Source: Pedobacter sp. PLR (GTDB taxonomy: Bacteria; Bacteroidota; Bacteroidia; Sphingobacteriales; Sphingobacteriaceae). Taken from it: a DNA stretch of 64,000 nt. The notes below the pieces were generated by a model. That model did no database searches, was not told the DNA's origin, and saw only the letters and a program-made list of their open reading frames with translations. Positions 63,612 to 64,000 of the stretch are shown here, one piece after another. The DNA lies in contig NZ_JAPIVQ010000006.1 in NCBI RefSeq assembly GCF_026239675.1, positions 186,001 through 250,000 on the forward strand, read 5' to 3'. Made by a program: the position numbers and the translations under genes. Each line of letters starts with the position of its first letter. The stretch's first letter is position 1.

Positions 63612-64000
63612 ATGAAGTATACTTATTATGGTCAATCCTGCTTTCTATTAGAAGCAGCTGGCAAGAAATTTCTTTTTGATCCATTTATTAGTCCGAATGG
63701 GCTGGCGAAACACATTGACACCACGAAGATTGAAGCAGATTATATTCTGGTAAGTCATGGACATGGTGATCATGTGGCAGACCTGGTGAGCCTCGCAAAA
63801 CAAACCAACGCGAAAGTAATTGCCATGCCGGAAGTAATTGCCTGGGCAAAAGCTCAGGGGGTTACCAATACGCATGATATGAATTATGGGGCTCAGAAAT
63901 TTGAGTTTGGTAAATTAAGAATGGTATGGGCAGCACATTCGAGTTCTATGCCTGACGGTAGTTATGGTGGAAATCCGGCAGGATTTGTACTTGAAACAGC
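63612..64000 (+). CDS. Metal-dependent hydrolase, metallo-beta-lactamase fold (UPF0173-like), partial
   Basis: 129 complete N-terminal codons before the window edge, starting at ATG 63612. The opening MKYTYYGQSCFLLEA and DPFISPN and the metal motif SHGHGDHVAD identify the beta-lactamase superfamily; the UPF0173 group is about 225-230 residues, so nearly half is missing. Substrate unknown. It follows ybaB by 27 bases and may share its transcript. Confidence 0.9.
   Translation, partial: MKYTYYGQSCFLLEAAGKKFLFDPFISPNGLAKHIDTTKIEADYILVSHGHGDHVADLVSLAKQTNAKVIAMPEVIAWAKAQGVTNTHDMNYGAQKFEFGKLRMVWAAHSSSMPDGSYGGNPAGFVLET

Noticed and set aside
1..64000. CRISPR arrays, insertion sequences, prophage or toxin-antitoxin loci
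   Set aside because: No regularly spaced repeats, transposase, integrase, phage or toxin-like proteins were recognised in any part of the window.

Overview
The window looks like ordinary chromosome from a Bacteroidetes bacterium of the Sphingobacteriaceae type (Pedobacter-like; the genus is inference). The signs are TAnnTTTG-type -7 promoter boxes, few Shine-Dalgarno motifs, many secreted or outer-membrane proteins with Bacteroidetes-specific families (PorT-like barrel, DUF4369-TlpA, CarboxypepD_reg, OMP_b-brl_3, LytS/LytTR pairs), the IPExxxVDY protein near pyruvate kinase, and arginine synthesis through an N-acylornithine carbamoyltransferase. No phage, transposase, CRISPR array or toxin system was seen.

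Layout. 1-9.5 kb: the start of a large UvrD/RecB-type helicase (cut by the left edge), then cell-envelope and small genes (thioredoxin-like protein, GH3 hydrolase, outer-membrane barrel, glycerol facilitator, TlpA-like thioredoxin, 2OG-Fe(II) oxygenase, SRPBCC protein, a ConA-like secreted protein, a small hypothetical). 9.6-27.1 kb: a slipin/NfeD pair facing left, and facing right a CBS-domain gene followed by a complete 13-gene respiratory complex I operon, nuoA-B-CD-E-F-G-H-I-J-K-L-M-N, closed by a terminator and a tRNA-Ser(GGA). 27.2-38.8 kb: housekeeping genes (pyk, IPExxxVDY protein, acpP-fabF-rnc, yicC-gmk-nadD, an RsmI-family methyltransferase, a DUF6600-like protein with a repeat tail, prfC). 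38.9-52.8 kb: arginine synthesis in three blocks around an S9 peptidase: argH plus an aspartate-type aminotransferase; argB-proC-argE; and GNAT-argG-argC-argD-argF'. 53.4-64 kb: an FAD oxidoreductase, an M28 peptidase, a TonB-receptor-like barrel followed by two tandem LytS-type histidine kinases and a LytTR regulator, a duplicated DUF4394 lipoprotein, ybaB, and the start of a metallo-beta-lactamase-fold hydrolase (cut by the right edge).

How genes work together. The nuo products would build a membrane NADH:quinone oxidoreductase with all NADH-input subunits (E, F, G). Its fused NuoCD, N7-cluster NuoG of E. coli length and E. coli-like subunit sequences point to a gammaproteobacterial-type enzyme, probably acquired by transfer; Shine-Dalgarno motifs inside this block fit that. 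The arginine genes cover every step from glutamate to arginine, with the GNAT protein the likely N-acylglutamate synthase. The carbamoyltransferase carries Val, not the Pro or Glu reported in characterised enzymes, at the position known to set acetyl versus succinyl preference.

The most interesting items are the E. coli-type complex I block, the Val-90 carbamoyltransferase, the four-cysteine cluster in the GNAT protein, the approximately 260-nt leader before the arginine operon, the REP-like hairpin element between its two halves, the apparently leaderless yicC message and the tandem kinase duplication. I found no clearly new multi-gene system.
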